From the NCBI RefSeq assembly GCF_030272615.1, contig NC_081412.1, forward strand, positions 101,309,796 through 101,373,795: DNA of 64,000 nt, read 5' to 3'. A program made the translations under genes and the position numbers. The stretch comes from Cryptomeria japonica. Lineage: Eukaryota; Streptophyta; Pinopsida; Cupressales; Cupressaceae. Within the stretch, counting starts at the first letter, position 1; every line of letters begins with the position of its first letter. The notes below the pieces were generated by a model, which did not search any database, was not told the origin of the DNA, and saw only the letters and a program-made list of their open reading frames with translations. Below, one piece after another: positions 34,772 to 47,080 of the stretch.

Positions 34772-35197
34772 TACATTTTTGCTTTTAGGTTGGGGAACAA
34801 ATGTCCATGTGTTATTCTTTTCAATTTGTTCCAACTCATCTTCCATAGCCTTAATCCAATGTTTATCTTCACATGCCTCATTAATAGTTGCTGGTTCAAT
34901 TTGAGAAATTAGACATACCTCTTTATTTTCCAGTCTTCCTCTAGTCATAACTCCTTGATACTTATTCCCAATTATTTGACTTTTAGAGTGATTCAATCTT
35001 ACATACCTAGGTCTATTCACTTGTGGTTGTTCTTCAGTCACTATGGAATTCTCAGATGATGCCGGTGTGACTAGATCAATATTCTATACCAGTGTACTCA
35101 TTGTAGGTTCATTTGTGATTATCTCAACTGCCGGTTCAGAGTCCATAGACCTTCTAAATTGTTCATCAATCTTCACATTTGCACTTTCAATGATTTT
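34772..35197 (-). pseudogene. Integrase/RT linker and RT start of C, before the D insertion
   Basis: The minus-strand frame (35041 downward) reads the linker with RPRYVRLNHSKSQIIG, then [16 protein letters not shown] and the first RT motif, and is interrupted by D inside the KNVIGTKW region. 35042-35197 continues the linker toward integrase but is out of frame. Confidence 0.82.
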
Positions 35198-36067
35198 CTA
35201 CAATCTCTTATTAAAACATCTATATGCCTTGCTCTTAGATGAATAACCAAGAAATATTCCTTCATCACTTCTAGGATCAAATTTTCCAATATAATTATCT
35301 CTCCTCCTATAACATTTGCTTCCAAATATTCTGAAATATTTAAGAGTAGGAGTATTACAAAACCATAGTTCCTGAGGGGTCTTACTGGTTTCACCTTTGA
35401 TGTGAACTATGTTGAATGTGTAAACAGTTGAATTGACTGCTTCTATCCAATACACATGAGGTAGGTCTGCTTCTAATATCATTCTTCTAGTTGCATCCAA
35501 AATAGTTATGTTCTTCCTTTCCACAACTCCATTTTGTTGGGGTGTCCGAGGTGCTGATAATTGTCTTCTGATTCCATTCACTTCACAAAATGTATTAAAT
35601 TCCTTAGATGTGAATTCACCTTCTTGATCTGATCTCAAACATTTGATTTTCTTACCGGTTTCATTCTCTACCATCACTTTGAATTGTTTGAATTTCCCAA
35701 AAGCTTCCGATTTCTCCTTGAGAAAAGTAACCCAATACATTCTAGAATAATTATCAATGATTAGCATAAAATATCTATCTCCTTGTAAACTTCTAGTTCT
35801 TGCTAGACCACATAAATTAGTATGAACTAAGTCAAGAACATTATTGGATTTTTCTGGAATACTCTTAAAAGTTGCTCTAACTTGCTTTCCAAATTGACAT
35901 TCCTTACATACCGGATTGTGAGGTTTAACAATCTTAGATAAATCCCTTACTACCTTAGTTGTACTGATTTTCACAATGTAATCAAAATTTACATGACAAA
36001 GTCTCTTATGCCATAACCAACTTTCATCAATATGTGCAATCAAGCATGTCTTCTCATTGTTATTCAA
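35198..36067 (-). pseudogene. Integrase of C with one catalytic residue lost
   Basis: The minus-strand frame is open for 289 codons. The zinc-binding part (H-x3-H in WHKRLCHVNF, then CKECQFGKQ) is intact. In the core the first catalytic site reads VHTNLCG where the family has an aspartate (D to N), while the second (CLRSDQEGEF) and third (QNGVVERKN) are present. The C-terminal region (FGSKCY, EGIFLGYS) is also present. With the first acidic residue missing, strand transfer should fail. Confidence 0.88.
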
Positions 36068-36598
36068 ATGAAAGATATTACCTCTAGTCTGATACCAGTT
36101 GTAATTTCCAAACTAGTTTTATTCATGATTTTTCATTTACCATTCTTGAATTGTAATTGAAATCCTTTTTCAACTAATTGACCAGCACTCAAAAGATTAT
36201 GCTTCAAGCCTTCAACATAGTAAACATTATCAGTATTGTGCTTATCATCAAAAGATATAGTGCCTTTTCGTCTGATCAAACAAGCTTTGTCATCTCCAAA
36301 TCTTACTAGACCTCCATTGTAATCCTGAAAGGTTAAGAATTTACTCTTATCACCAGTCATATGATGTGAACATCCGGAATCAATGATCCATTCATCCTTT
36401 TCTTCAATTTTAGTTACCAGGGCCTACTCTACCGGTTGAATAGTAGGTGTCGGTTGATCTTTTGTTATTGCAACAAAAGCCCATCAGAATCATCAATAAC
36501 TCTTTCATCAACATAGTAACATGATTTGTCTCTATTCTTCTTAAATCTGTATCTTTGATATTCAGGGTTAGGCTTATATGTTCTTTTAGCTTCTTCTT
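36068..36598 (-). pseudogene. Protease region of C
   Basis: The minus strand encodes an intact DSG protease motif (IIDSGCSHHMTGDKS) near 36350-36400 and the downstream RFGDDKACLI...NLLSAGQLVEKGF region (36360-36133). Frameshifts near 36480 and stops near 36430 and 36133 separate it from gag and integrase. Confidence 0.8.
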
Positions 36599-37489
36599 TC
36601 AATCTTGCATGTCTATCAGGACACTAGATGCCATATGACCAAGTTTATTGCAGTTAAAACATTTAAATGGTGCTTTACCTTCATACTTACTTCCAACTGG
36701 ACCTTTAGGCTTTTTCCTTGCAAATAGTGCTTCAAGCTCTTCAAGTTCTTCATTCTCTCTTTTGATTTCTTCAAGTTCTCTAGCATAGAGTGCTTTCCAA
36801 TCAGATTTTTCAGATGATGATGATGAAGCTATAGATGATGAAGCTTTGAAAGCCAAATTTGTCTTAATTGTAGCAATAAGACCAAATTCCTCAAGTTGAA
36901 AAGCTTGAAGTTTTCCAACCAGAGTATCTTTGGATACTGATTCGTTAGACATTGTTCTCAATTCATTAATATCAGTTACTTTCATTTTGTATGTCGGTGG
37001 CAATGCTCTTCAAACTTTAGAAAAAATTTCATCTTCACTTAAGGATCCTCGCCACCATTGTATACCCAAAACAATTTCATTAATTCTTTTCATAAAAGTA
37101 GAAATGCTTTCATCTTCTTCCATTTTTAGATTTTCATACCTGACCCGGAAGCATTCCATTTTTGCAATTTTGACAGTGGTATCCCCTTCATTCAATGTCT
37201 CCAATTTATCCTAAATAGCTTTAGTAGTAGATTGGTCTGATAATCCCATGATTTGCTGATTTGATAATGTGCTCAAAAGTGCTTCTCTTGCTTTGGAATC
37301 ATTCTCATAATCTTTAGCCAAGGTTGGTAGATTAGGTTGACTTTGTGTAGGACCAACATAGCCATTCTTTGTAACATTCCATATGTCTTTTCCAATGCAA
37401 TTTATATGTGTCTCTATTCCGATCTTCCATATACCATAGTTAGTTCCATCAAGCTTCGGACTGCCCTTCCTGATATAGTTAGTTGCCAT
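36599..37489 (-). pseudogene. gag of C (copia Gag with zinc knuckle), broken
   Basis: ATG at 37489 on the minus strand, 44 bp after the primer site. The usual copia Gag order follows: LDGTNYGIWKIGI, then KLETLNEGD and VRYENLKMEEDE, then a Lys/Glu-rich stretch and the knuckle CFNCNKLGHMAS. One frame is kept but stops occur at 37211-37213 (where TGG is expected) and near 37010. A one-base deletion inside the knuckle shifts its last cysteine out of frame. Confidence 0.88.
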
Positions 37490-37532
37490 AGAATCTCCTT
37501 ATGTTGTTAAACTTTTTCAAAAAGAGGACTTA

Positions 37533-37544
37533 GCTCTGATACCA
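37533..37544 (-). other. Primer-binding site of C
   Basis: The plus strand reads GCTCTGATACCA, the complement of TGGTATCAGAGC, two bases from the LTR end. Confidence 0.9.
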
Positions 37545-37546
37545 AT

Positions 37547-38597
37547 TGTTAGGACCCAGAGGCAACTGAGAGGGGGGGGTGAATTAGTTGTTTATTAATT
37601 TCAACCCAAATATAACTCAACCAAACTTAATGTGGGTAGATAGTTTAACAATTAATAATAGTACCGGTAAAGTTTAATGCATGAAACAGAAAGACAAATA
37701 ACATACACAAAACATAACACATTTATTTGTATGTGGAAACCCTATAAGGGAAAAAACCATAGTGGGAAACCTTACCCACAATCAGATGATACTAATATAG
37801 ATAATATGTGTGTACAAATGGGGTCTACACATTTAGAAAGGCCAACTACCTAGAGCTCACTACTCAATCACAAAATGGGAGTCACACTAACTACAATTGG
37901 ATGGTTAAATCTAATGATAATGTACTGCTCAAAATGACATCTTCATATGCTGAATTCAGTACTGGTTAAGCTCTGATTGTCTTCCTCATACCTTCCTTGA
38001 ATCTTCAAATGATGTCTACGTGTATAGCTCTGCTTATATTCGTATATACCTTATTACAATTCCTTTTCTCAATCCTATTAATCTCACAAATGAGATCTTA
38101 CATATATACCAAAACCTAAGACCAAATGTGTAGGTCAGCTCACTAAGAATATTACAATTAAATCAATTACAAATGAATCAATATGTGATGCATGATGTCA
38201 GCTCAATGCATTTATAATAATAACCAATCAATAAAACATCTCCATAACATGTCGTGCTGATCTGGAATAGATAATGCTTGCCGGTCCATAACCTAGACCT
38301 ATTTGCCAGTAACAACAAATATGCAAACTCGATTGTACCAATAATCAAATCACCAAAACTAAGTGTCCAAATAATGTCTTCTATATAACCAAGTAATCTC
38401 TAGATGATAATAGATCATCCTCAGTGTCGGTGAACAATATAACCTGCTGGTGAACCAGATACCGGTGACTATGCATAAGTCACTGAACATCCCGGTGAAC
38501 ATAACCAAAGATCTCCAAGTGTTGATAAGTGTTCTTAGGTGTTGACAAGTGTTGACATCAATGACAAAACCAATGCAACACATCCATAATACCAATA
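37547..38597 (-). repeat. 5' LTR of C
   Basis: The plus-strand left edge TGTTAGGACCC and right edge ATACCAATA (terminal CA mutated) bound about 1050 bp. It carries the complement of the C-tract (GGGGGGGTGAATTAG) and of the U3 motif (GTTGACATCAATGACAAAAC near 38550). The F LTR is a close relative. Confidence 0.9.
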
Positions 38598-39234
38598 GCT
38601 TGTGCCATGATTACTTACTCAAGGTTGCCTCTTGAGCTCACACTTGGCAAGAAATATGATTTGTCCATTTCATCCTCCAAGTACCTAAGTCCATCATTAT
38701 AAATATTATTTTCATCCTCACCATCCAATTTGCCAGATTGAATCTCAGCCCTTGATTCTATGCCACTTCACTCTTGGCCTTGGAAAAGCCTATAAATAGA
38801 GCCATCTCCATGCATGAAGGATCATCTCTTGTTTTTGCATGTTACTAATGCTCATTTTAATCTATCTTATGCATCTATTTTAGTATCATTTAGCTTGTTT
38901 TATCATGTTTTAAACTTAGAATCTTGATTCATATCATCTTTATATTTCCATCTTATTTTCATATTAGCTTTATGTATATCTTGCATTTAGCTTGCATATT
39001 GGCTTAAATTTAACATCATTTAGTAATCTCATTCTCTACATTGTCATCTAATTGAATTTTGTATGCAATCTGAGAGCACTAATCTTGCAAATTCAATAGG
39101 TCCTTGGAGATAGAGGACAATGGGATGCTCTTAAAAGATTCATTGTGTTTGATGTCTCTAATATGCTTTAATTTAAATATTTAAATCTAATGTCTTATTG
39201 GTACACTAGGTGCTAACCTTATTTTGTGTGTACA
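38598..39234 (+). repeat. 5' LTR of G, right part
   Basis: It resumes after C and ends GTGTGTACA immediately before the primer site. With the left piece the LTR is about 1.1 kb. Confidence 0.7.
38791..38798 (+). promoter_or_regulatory. TATA box in the LTR of G
   Basis: TATAAATA in the context CCTATAAATAGAGCC, followed 25-35 bp later by a CATGCATGAAGGATCATC stretch. A textbook plant TATA context. Confidence 0.65.
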
Positions 39235-39236
39235 TC

Positions 39237-39254
39237 TTTGGTGCCCACCATGGG
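39237..39254 (+). other. Primer-binding site of G
   Basis: TTTGGTGCCCACCATGGGA resembles the TTTGGCGCCCACCGTGGG site of many plant gypsy elements (complementary to tRNA-Lys), with a few C-to-T/G-to-A type differences. Confidence 0.65.
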
Positions 39255-39365
39255 ACAGATTTTGCCTGAACTTGACATTTGTCTTGCAAGAATCTTGATT
39301 TTTCTTGCAGTTTATTTCAGTGAAGAGGCAGACATAAACACGTTTTCATGCATACGACACTCAGG

Positions 39366-39666
39366 TTTGTGCATACAATTATCAGAGTCATTCATACATC
39401 ACCCATAACAATGCATATACAATTTCTTTTTGTGCATTTAAACATTTTTGCATCACATTTGCAATTATGTGTTGTGCATTTAAAGTTATATGTAGCGCAT
39501 GTTCTCTTGCAAATTTATTCTTAGTTTTGCGCGTTGTTCCTTAGTTTAGCACATTAGATGCTTAGATTATCACATTTAATCTTCATATTAGTGCATATAA
39601 CATTCAGTTTAGCACATGTATTGCTCAGAGTAGTGTATATACATTTTATTTTGGTGCATTTAAGAC
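39366..39666 (+). repeat. Irregular GTGCATTTAA repeats in the leader of G, cluster 1
   Basis: About a dozen variants of TAGYGCATTTAA (GTGCATTTAA, GCGCATG, AGCACATTA, AGTGCATATAA and similar) recur every 20-40 bp just after the primer site. A second cluster of about nine lies at 40746-40968. Confidence 0.65.
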
Positions 39667-39982
39667 ATTTCTTGAAAATATTGTTTTACTGAGTCTAATT
39701 ATTGAGTCGTTGGTTGCAGGTTGCTAATACGTGGGCCAAAGATTAAATTTTGTAACAACTGATTGGTTTTCTTCCAGGATCGTTTGCCAAAGACAAAATC
39801 AACTTAACTTTGTGCTTGTTTCTCTAAAATAGGAATCTAGCTTAATCTAGGGGTTAAAGAATTACTTATTGCTTTCATGTCTTAGGATGAAAAGTGGCAG
39901 GTATATCCTCTCCCCTTTATTGGGTTACAAAAAATAAAAACCCACTTAGATTCTTTTTCTTTCAAAGTAGTGCATATCTCTA

Positions 39983-40085
39983 GCGAGCCTGCCCTCTCGA
40001 GAATCCCATAAGGCTAGTGAGAGGGAAACAACCCAAGTGGGAACTACTAATGCCAAGTAATCTAACCCACTATAAAATAAATATG
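39983..40085 (+). other. Leader block conserved between G and H
   Basis: GCCTGCCCTCTCGAGAA, then GTGAGAGGGAAACAACCCAA, GTGGGAACTACTA, GCCAAGTAATCTAACCCAC and TATAAAATAA. H has the same order at 60261-60375 (CCTGCC, GTGAGAAGGGGACGACCCAA, AGTGAGTACGGCTAG, TTGGCATTCTAACTCAC, TATAAAAAAA). The reading frames differ, so the conservation is noncoding. Confidence 0.7.
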
Positions 40086-41656
40086 GTTTTGTTTAAATCA
40101 AATCAACAACAGTGTTTGGGAATAGCTCTCCTCCATACCTTTGGGTATATAAAACCTTAGTTTTCAAGGCTAGGAGACCCCTTAATTGAGTTTATACCCC
40201 TCCATATTAAATGGATCCCTTACTAGCACCTATTTAAAATAGAAGCCTACCCAGTTTACCTTTGAACTCTACTATTCTCTTAGAGCAGAGAGGGGGAAGA
40301 ATATATCTCAAAGACACCCACCATATGTTCCTCTTGAGCTTATGTGTGAACTCCCCTTTTGAGACCTTATTGCTAGGCTCATCATGGAACTCCACTAGCT
40401 CTCGTAAAGGCAAAAACATGGGCACCCTTTAGGGGGTGACAAGGTTGTGAGAGCTGACAGGATACTGGGTTGTGGGCTGAGGAATAACTAGTGAAGCCAA
40501 TCTCTTATAGGTAGCTTGCTTGTATTTGTCTTTCATGTGTAAAACTTGTGAAAACATGGGCTTTCTTTAAAGCCTAAGAACATACACTCAATGTTTAGAA
40601 AATTAGGGAAGACAAGTGTTTGATCAAGTATTTGTTGTTTCCTTTTGATCACCATCACAACAAAAACATCCAAGTCATTGCAAAAATCCAACATGAAAAC
40701 CTGAAAACTATCCAAAATTGTCAAAACAGTAAAAAATTAGGCAGTTTTATGCATCTAATTTACCATTCTTTGCATATACTTAACAGAATTACCACTTGGT
40801 TCTCATAACTACATATTTAATCAACAAATCAATGCATTTAAAACACAAATCTGCACATTTGCATCATGAAGTTACGCATTTAACCAAAATAGTAGCACAT
40901 GTACAGTTTCAGGATAGTGAATATGTTTCTCATAGTTGCACATACGATCAATAGTCTAGCGCATCCAGGACAGAGGGCATTTCTAGTCAATTTTAGAAAA
41001 TTTCAAAAACATTATTAGATACCCTTTTTGGCCTAATGTCCATCCAAAACTTCACAGTCATCATAAACATAGCTAAAACACTAGTTACTGAGTGAAACAA
41101 ATTTTTCTATCATACTATCAAGGCTAGTCTTTCATCTCACCTAAATATCTATTCCCACAAAGTTCACCTTTAGGATATATCTTCCTCACTCGAATCTAGA
41201 CTTGGAATTTATAATCACATCTACATAGCCTTATCAATAGGGTCATATCCTACCCCCTATTTGGCTTTGTTAAAATCAAAACAAGACTAAAATCTTTGAT
41301 CAATCTCTCACAAAAATTTGTATCACTTACATGACCATCCCTCATCACTTGAAGAAGACAAGACCTAGTCAAAAGGCAATCTTAAAGAAAAACGAATTCC
41401 TTTACATCAATCGTAAAATCTTGTTGAAACATCAACTTTATCTATGTGGTAAAATCTTGTTTAAAAATCTTGTTGCACAATTTTTGTAATTATCTATGTG
41501 GTCATGGAACTAAGTTTGATGAACAATCTCTACAAGCTAGGGCTTTTCAACAAAGATCAACTTTATCACAAGACATCAACTTTGGAGGGCGAATTAACTT
41601 GGCATATTTGCCTCAAGAACTAATCACCTATTGAATCTTTCAACAAAATCATTTAC

Positions 41657-43252
41657 ATGCCTATATACACTCGAAGGCAAAGACAAGAACATGAATGTTC
41701 AGAACTACACTTGGAAGAAAACCCCTTTCACATATATCAAGGTCTTGAACTAGCAGAGATAACAAAGGAACTAATTCAAGAAGCTCAACAAAATTCCAGA
41801 TTTCAAAGGTTTATGGAAAGACTCATAGAAGTGGACAAAGAAAAATAATTCCTAATGCTAGCAACCAAAGGCATTAAACTTCCTCTAGACTTTGATATGG
41901 ATCAACTAATACAAACTCATGAAGAATCAAAAGAAGAGATAAGGAGGTAAACCTAACACAATGAAACCAATCACAATGAAACCAATTTCAATGAAACCAA
42001 TCAAAATGAAATGAATCATAATGAAACCAACTGCAATGAGAATAATCCTCTCACCACTCTCACACAACAAATGCAAGCATTGCAACAAAAAATTCAGGAC
42101 ATGCAACAAGGAACAATCACTAGAAGATACACGTTAGAGGACATATGTCCTTATCCATTTGATAGATGTCTCAACATAATTCCATTTCCCCTAAATTGTG
42201 AAATCCCCAAATATGATAAGTACATGGGTGATTCTGATCCACAAGATCACATAAGGGAACTTTGTATCTTGAGCACTGAATTTGCACACAATGAAACATA
42301 CATGATAAGACTATTCCCGAGGATTCTAGGGGGACAAGCCATGGCATGGTTCTCCAAACTACCTTCCAACATTATATCCTTTGAGGAATTGGTAAACAAA
42401 TTCATCACACAATACTCTTACAATATTGAACATTAGATTACAATGTTGGATTTATGTAATAAAAAGAAAAGAAGTGGAGAACCATTCTTTACCTTTCTGC
42501 AAAGGTGGAGGAGATTTTTTTCAAAATACCCACATAGCATATCAGAGAAGGAAAAGATAGGTATCTTCATAAACAACTTGGTTGGTGAAATGACCTATCA
42601 ATTAAAGTTACAATGTCCTCCTATGTTCGCCAAGTTGATTGAAAATGGAGTCCAAATCAAGGAGGCAATGGTTGAGAAGGTAGAACTCAAATTAAACAAA
42701 GATAACAAAGGTTCCTCAAGCAACAATAATCCCAACAATAGTTCTAACAATGGAAAGCCAAAGTTTTGGATGAGAAATAAGAATGTGGTGAATAATGGAG
42801 TTGTTTATGCCAACAATGCCAAACAAAAGCAACCCGCTTTTAATTCATCTTCCAACACTCTCTCAAACAATCAAAACAACAAATCAGATAACAATCAACA
42901 AAAACTATCAGCACCCAAACAACGAATGAAATTCACACCATTAGGATAACCTTTGGAGTCTACATTCAAAACTCTTGTTGCTAACAAACTAATTACATTA
43001 CCAGAAGCAAGAGAGTTTGAAGCACAAATAAAGCCTTCTTGGTGGAACGATGTGCATTATTGTGACTTTCATAGAAATAGGGGGCATAAGACTGGTGATT
43101 GCATGAGGTTAAATTATGTTATACAAGACTTGATAGATAACTGAGTCCTAACAGTGGATGGACACAAGTCTAGTGATCAACATGAAACAATCTATTCCCC
43201 CCTCCCAAATTATGAGAAAGGTGAATCATCCAAATAGGACAAAGGCAAGTGT
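41657..43252 (+). pseudogene. gag of G (Ty3/gypsy Gag), broken
   Basis: One frame runs through gag but is cut by stops (near 41846, two near 41948, 42434, 42947, 43142 and 43235). The Gag core is clear: YTLEDICPYPFD, FPLNCEIPKYDKYMGDSDPQDH, GGQAMAWFSKLP, then LDLCNKKKRSGEPFFTFLQRW. An Asn/Ser-rich linker follows and then a zinc motif CDFHRNRGHKTGDC (CX2HX4HX4C), the variant typical of plant Tat-type elements. A tandem NETN-x motif occurs near 41960-42030. Confidence 0.87.
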
Positions 43253-45380
43253 GTGAAATATACTCATGCTTATGATAACACAATTAATAACCATGAAGCG
43301 TATGAGTCCCAAGGTAATGTCATCATCATAAAAGGGAAAGGAGAAAACAAATCCACTAACATGAGCACAAGAATCCAAGCTAAGGTAATCTTAAAAGGAG
43401 TCCCCCCATCAACATCATCCACTCCTCAATACAATATTATGGACCAAATTCAAAAGATTTCGGCATAAATATCTATATTAGAGTTTCTCAAGCTCTCTCC
43501 TACTCACAAGGAGATTTTGGAGAAGGACCTAGTTGAAACAACGGTACTGAATAATCTTGACACAACACAATTCCAAGCCATGGTGGGGTACCTGATTGCC
43601 CCATATCATTTATCCTTTTTAGAAGAAGATGGCATGTCTTTAAATCACCTACATAATCTCCCTCTTCACATTGAGGTCATGATCCATAAGAATCATGTCA
43701 AACATGTCTTGATAGATGGAGAGGTTGGCCTAGATATATGCACATTGAACTTAATCAAGGCATTAGGATATTTAGAAGATGTTGTGAATCCAAGAAGAAA
43801 GATCATCATAAAAGCCTACGATGATGTAGAAAGATCCTTGAAAGGATTAGTGATATTACCTATCAAAGTGGGACCTATATAGAAGAGTACAGTATGCCAA
43901 GTCTTAGACTTTAATTTGTCATACAATATACTTTTGGGTAGACCATGGATACATGAGATTGAAGTAGTTTCATCTACTTACCATCAGTGCCTGAAATTTC
44001 CATTTGATGGACAAGAAGTTGTTATTCCAGGGGATCCAAATCCATTTCCACACTGCAAATCACTCAAACCCATGACAAACATTATTGTTCCACACAATAG
44101 GGAGGCTCCTGAAGCAGCTCCCTCAAACCAAGAAAGAACATCTCATCAAGAGAATGTAGAAGAGGCTTCTACATCTGATACTCCTAACATGGATGGTTCT
44201 ATGGTGGTTTTGTTGGCCATTTTTGAGAAGAATATTAAATTAAAAGACATAGGGGTAGGGGAGTATTATATTGAACACTCATTGGCTCTGGCACAATTAT
44301 CACTCACGCCTCGATCATATGGAAGACCATTTGCATCATGACAACAAGTCTAAAAACCTTAGACAATCTATAATGGTAACTTTATTATAGCCACAACAAC
44401 ATTATCAGAGAAAGATGAGGACAAGGATGTTCTAGACTGGTTCTATAAGGACAAAGAGGAAACCAAGACAACAACACAAGATATCCAAATACCCACAGAA
44501 CAATATGGGAAGAGCTTTCTCATTATGTAAAAAATGGGATACAAAGGAACCAGACCTATAGGAAAAAGAGAGGAAGGTATGATAGGAACCATTCTCCCTT
44601 CTTTTAGAAGCTCTAAGGACAAGATTAGACTAGGGTTCATAGAACATATAAATGCAAGTTTAGCATCAATAAGAGAGGCAATGCTCCCATCCTCAGAAGA
44701 TGTTGCTTCCTCAAATCACTTAGAAGAGGTTATACCATTAGAAGAACCAATGGAGGTTGGTTCATGAATCACAATAGAAGAAGTGATCACATCATAAATA
44801 AAAAAGGATACTACTCTACTAGTTGCACCAAGAGTAGTCATTCTCGACATATATGAGAAAATTTAAAAGTTGGACGAGTATAGTGGCTTTGATTCAAATG
44901 AATGGGAATGGGATTCACCATCACCTTTTGACTGGACTTGGGATGACATTGAGATTGATGTCATTCATACCTATGCACCTACATTCAATGAGGGCCAAAG
45001 TTCAAGACCAAGACCTTTTGAATCTGAATCGCAAACTTTCGTTGATGACTCTAGTGAAGACTATCAGATTCAAAACACTATAAACAATTTTGAGGATAGT
45101 AATGTTATTGACCTCTCTATCCCAACCTTTGATGATAATACCACTATCAATACTTTCACTGATGTTGACCCCAATGATTGAATACCCTTAAGATATCCCA
45201 AACTTATTGATTGGGACCAAACCAAGCTTGCAGAATTGGAAATGTTTCCTAATGACAATGTCGTCGATGCATACCTTAACACAATTGAACCTATGGTCTC
45301 TTCCACCAATGAACTCAATAATGCGGCTCCATCTCGGGAGAGTATCAAGTATTTTAGTCACAAAATTTAAATAAATAAGT
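43253..45380 (+). pseudogene. Protease and G-patch region of G
   Basis: The gag frame continues with further stops (43466, 43880, 44339 and others). A retropepsin-like site reads HVLIDGEVGLDICTLNLIKALGY. The DG is kept, but the usual DGGSG-type sequence is altered to [17 protein letters not shown] follows, as in gypsy proteases. At about 44530 a glycine-rich MGYKGTRPIGKREEG matches the G-patch seen in Tat-like polyproteins, although its consensus glycines are partly changed. Confidence 0.8.
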
Positions 45381-47080
45381 TGAAAGTAAGATCTAATGGT
45401 GAAAAGCATCTAATGGTAACATTAGATCATAAAAAGTAAAAAGAAAGGGTGTATCCAATGGTGAAAACCTATTGGAGGCACCAGAGGATGAGAGACTTGA
45501 TAATCTCCCTAAACATTATAAGGAAAAGTCATTCATCTTGATTGAACCATCAATACTAGTCAATGTGGGGATGGAGCAAACTCCCAGGCTTGTTCATTTG
45601 CCCACATCTCTCTCTGAGCGAGAAAGTTAGGATCACACCAAGTTCTTCAAAGAAAAGAAAATCAACTTTGCTTGGTCCTATGCAGACATGCCTAGATTAG
45701 ATCCATACCTTATTATGCATCACTTATCCATAGCAGTAGGTGTAAAACCAGTTAAACAAAAGTTGAGGAAAATGCATCCCCACATTGCATTATTAGTGAA
45801 AGTTGAGCTGAAGAAGTTCCTTTATGTTGGATTTATCCAAGCAATTGATTATGTTGAATGGATTTCCAACATTGTGCCAGTGTCCAAGCATGACAAGACT
45901 ATCCGCATATGTACTGACTTCAGGGACCTAAATAAGGCTTGCTTGAAAGATGATTTTCCTTTACCAAATATAGATATGATAGTGGATCAAACAATAGGGC
46001 ATGAAATGTTTTCTTTGATGGATGGTTTCTCAGGATATAATTAGATAAAAATAGCTCCTCAAGATAAGGATAAGACAGTCTTTACATGCCCTTGGGGTAC
46101 CTTCTACTGGAACGTCATGTCATTTGGGCTTAAAAATGCTAGGGCTACTTATCAAAGAGCAATGACAACTATCTTCCATGATATAATTCATATCACGATG
46201 GAAGATTATGTGCATGATATCCTGGGAAAGGCTCTAAAAAGGAAAGATCACTTGCACATACTAGATCAGATTTTCACAAGATTGGAGAAGTTTAACCTTT
46301 GGCTCAACCCTAAGAAGTTTGCATACGGTGTAACATCGGAAAAGCTACTAGGCTACATAGTTTCAGCAAAAGGAATTGAAGTGGATCCAAAAAAAGTTCA
46401 AGCTATCATGGAAATGCCACCATGAAAGAATCTTAGTCACTTAACATCATTACAAGGAAGGTTGCAATCTATACGGAGATTTATTTTGCAACGTCCTGAT
46501 AAAAGTTTCCTATTCACCAAATTGTTACACAAAAATATACAATATCAGTGGGATGATGCATGCACAAAATATTTTGATCAGATCAAGCAGTACCTAGCAA
46601 ATCCACCAATCTTGATGTCACCTATTAAAGGAAAGCCATTGTTACTCTATATCTCAACAACAAAGATATCTTTAGGAGCTTTGTTAGTAGAACATGATCA
46701 AGATGGTAAAGAACGAGCAATATATTACATCAGCAGAACATTGGTCAACTACGAGTTGAATTACACAACAATAGAAAAGGCCTACCTACTGGTTGTCTTT
46801 GCATCACATAAGTTAAGGAATTACATGCCCAGTCATTCAACTAAGCTCATAGCAAAAATAGATCCATTGAAATATCTCCTTAACAAAGCATCATTGACAA
46901 GAAGACTTGCACAATGGGTTATGATCTTGAGTGAGTTTGACATAGAATATGTAGAAAAAAATGCCATAAAGGGACAGGTTATAGCTGACCAACTTGCAGA
47001 AGCACCTCTACAAGTTGATGAACCAATGAATATCGAATTTCCAAATGCAACTATCCTACATACTAAATAGTCAGCATGAC
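45381..47080 (+). pseudogene. Reverse transcriptase and first RNase H of G
   Basis: The frame changes after about 45380. RT motifs in order: VKVELKKFLYVGFIQ, RICTDFRDLNKAC, PLPNIDMIVDQ, FSLMDGFSGYN, VMSFGLKNARATYQRAM, then the catalytic box reading YVHD instead of YVDD, and LLGYIVSAKGIEVDPKK. RNase H follows (GALLVEHDQDGKERAIYYISRTL, YTTIEKAYL). Stops lie near 46042, 46423 and 47068. The lost aspartate in the YVDD box would abolish polymerisation. Confidence 0.87.

Larger units (their letters stand above)
39255..41656 (+). other. Long untranslated leader of G
   Basis: About 2.4 kb between primer site and gag, with no conserved coding. It contains two clusters of short GCATTTAA-like repeats (39366-39666 and 40746-40968) and a block shared with the H leader (39983-40085). 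Long leaders are known from Tat-lineage gypsy elements. Confidence 0.6.
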
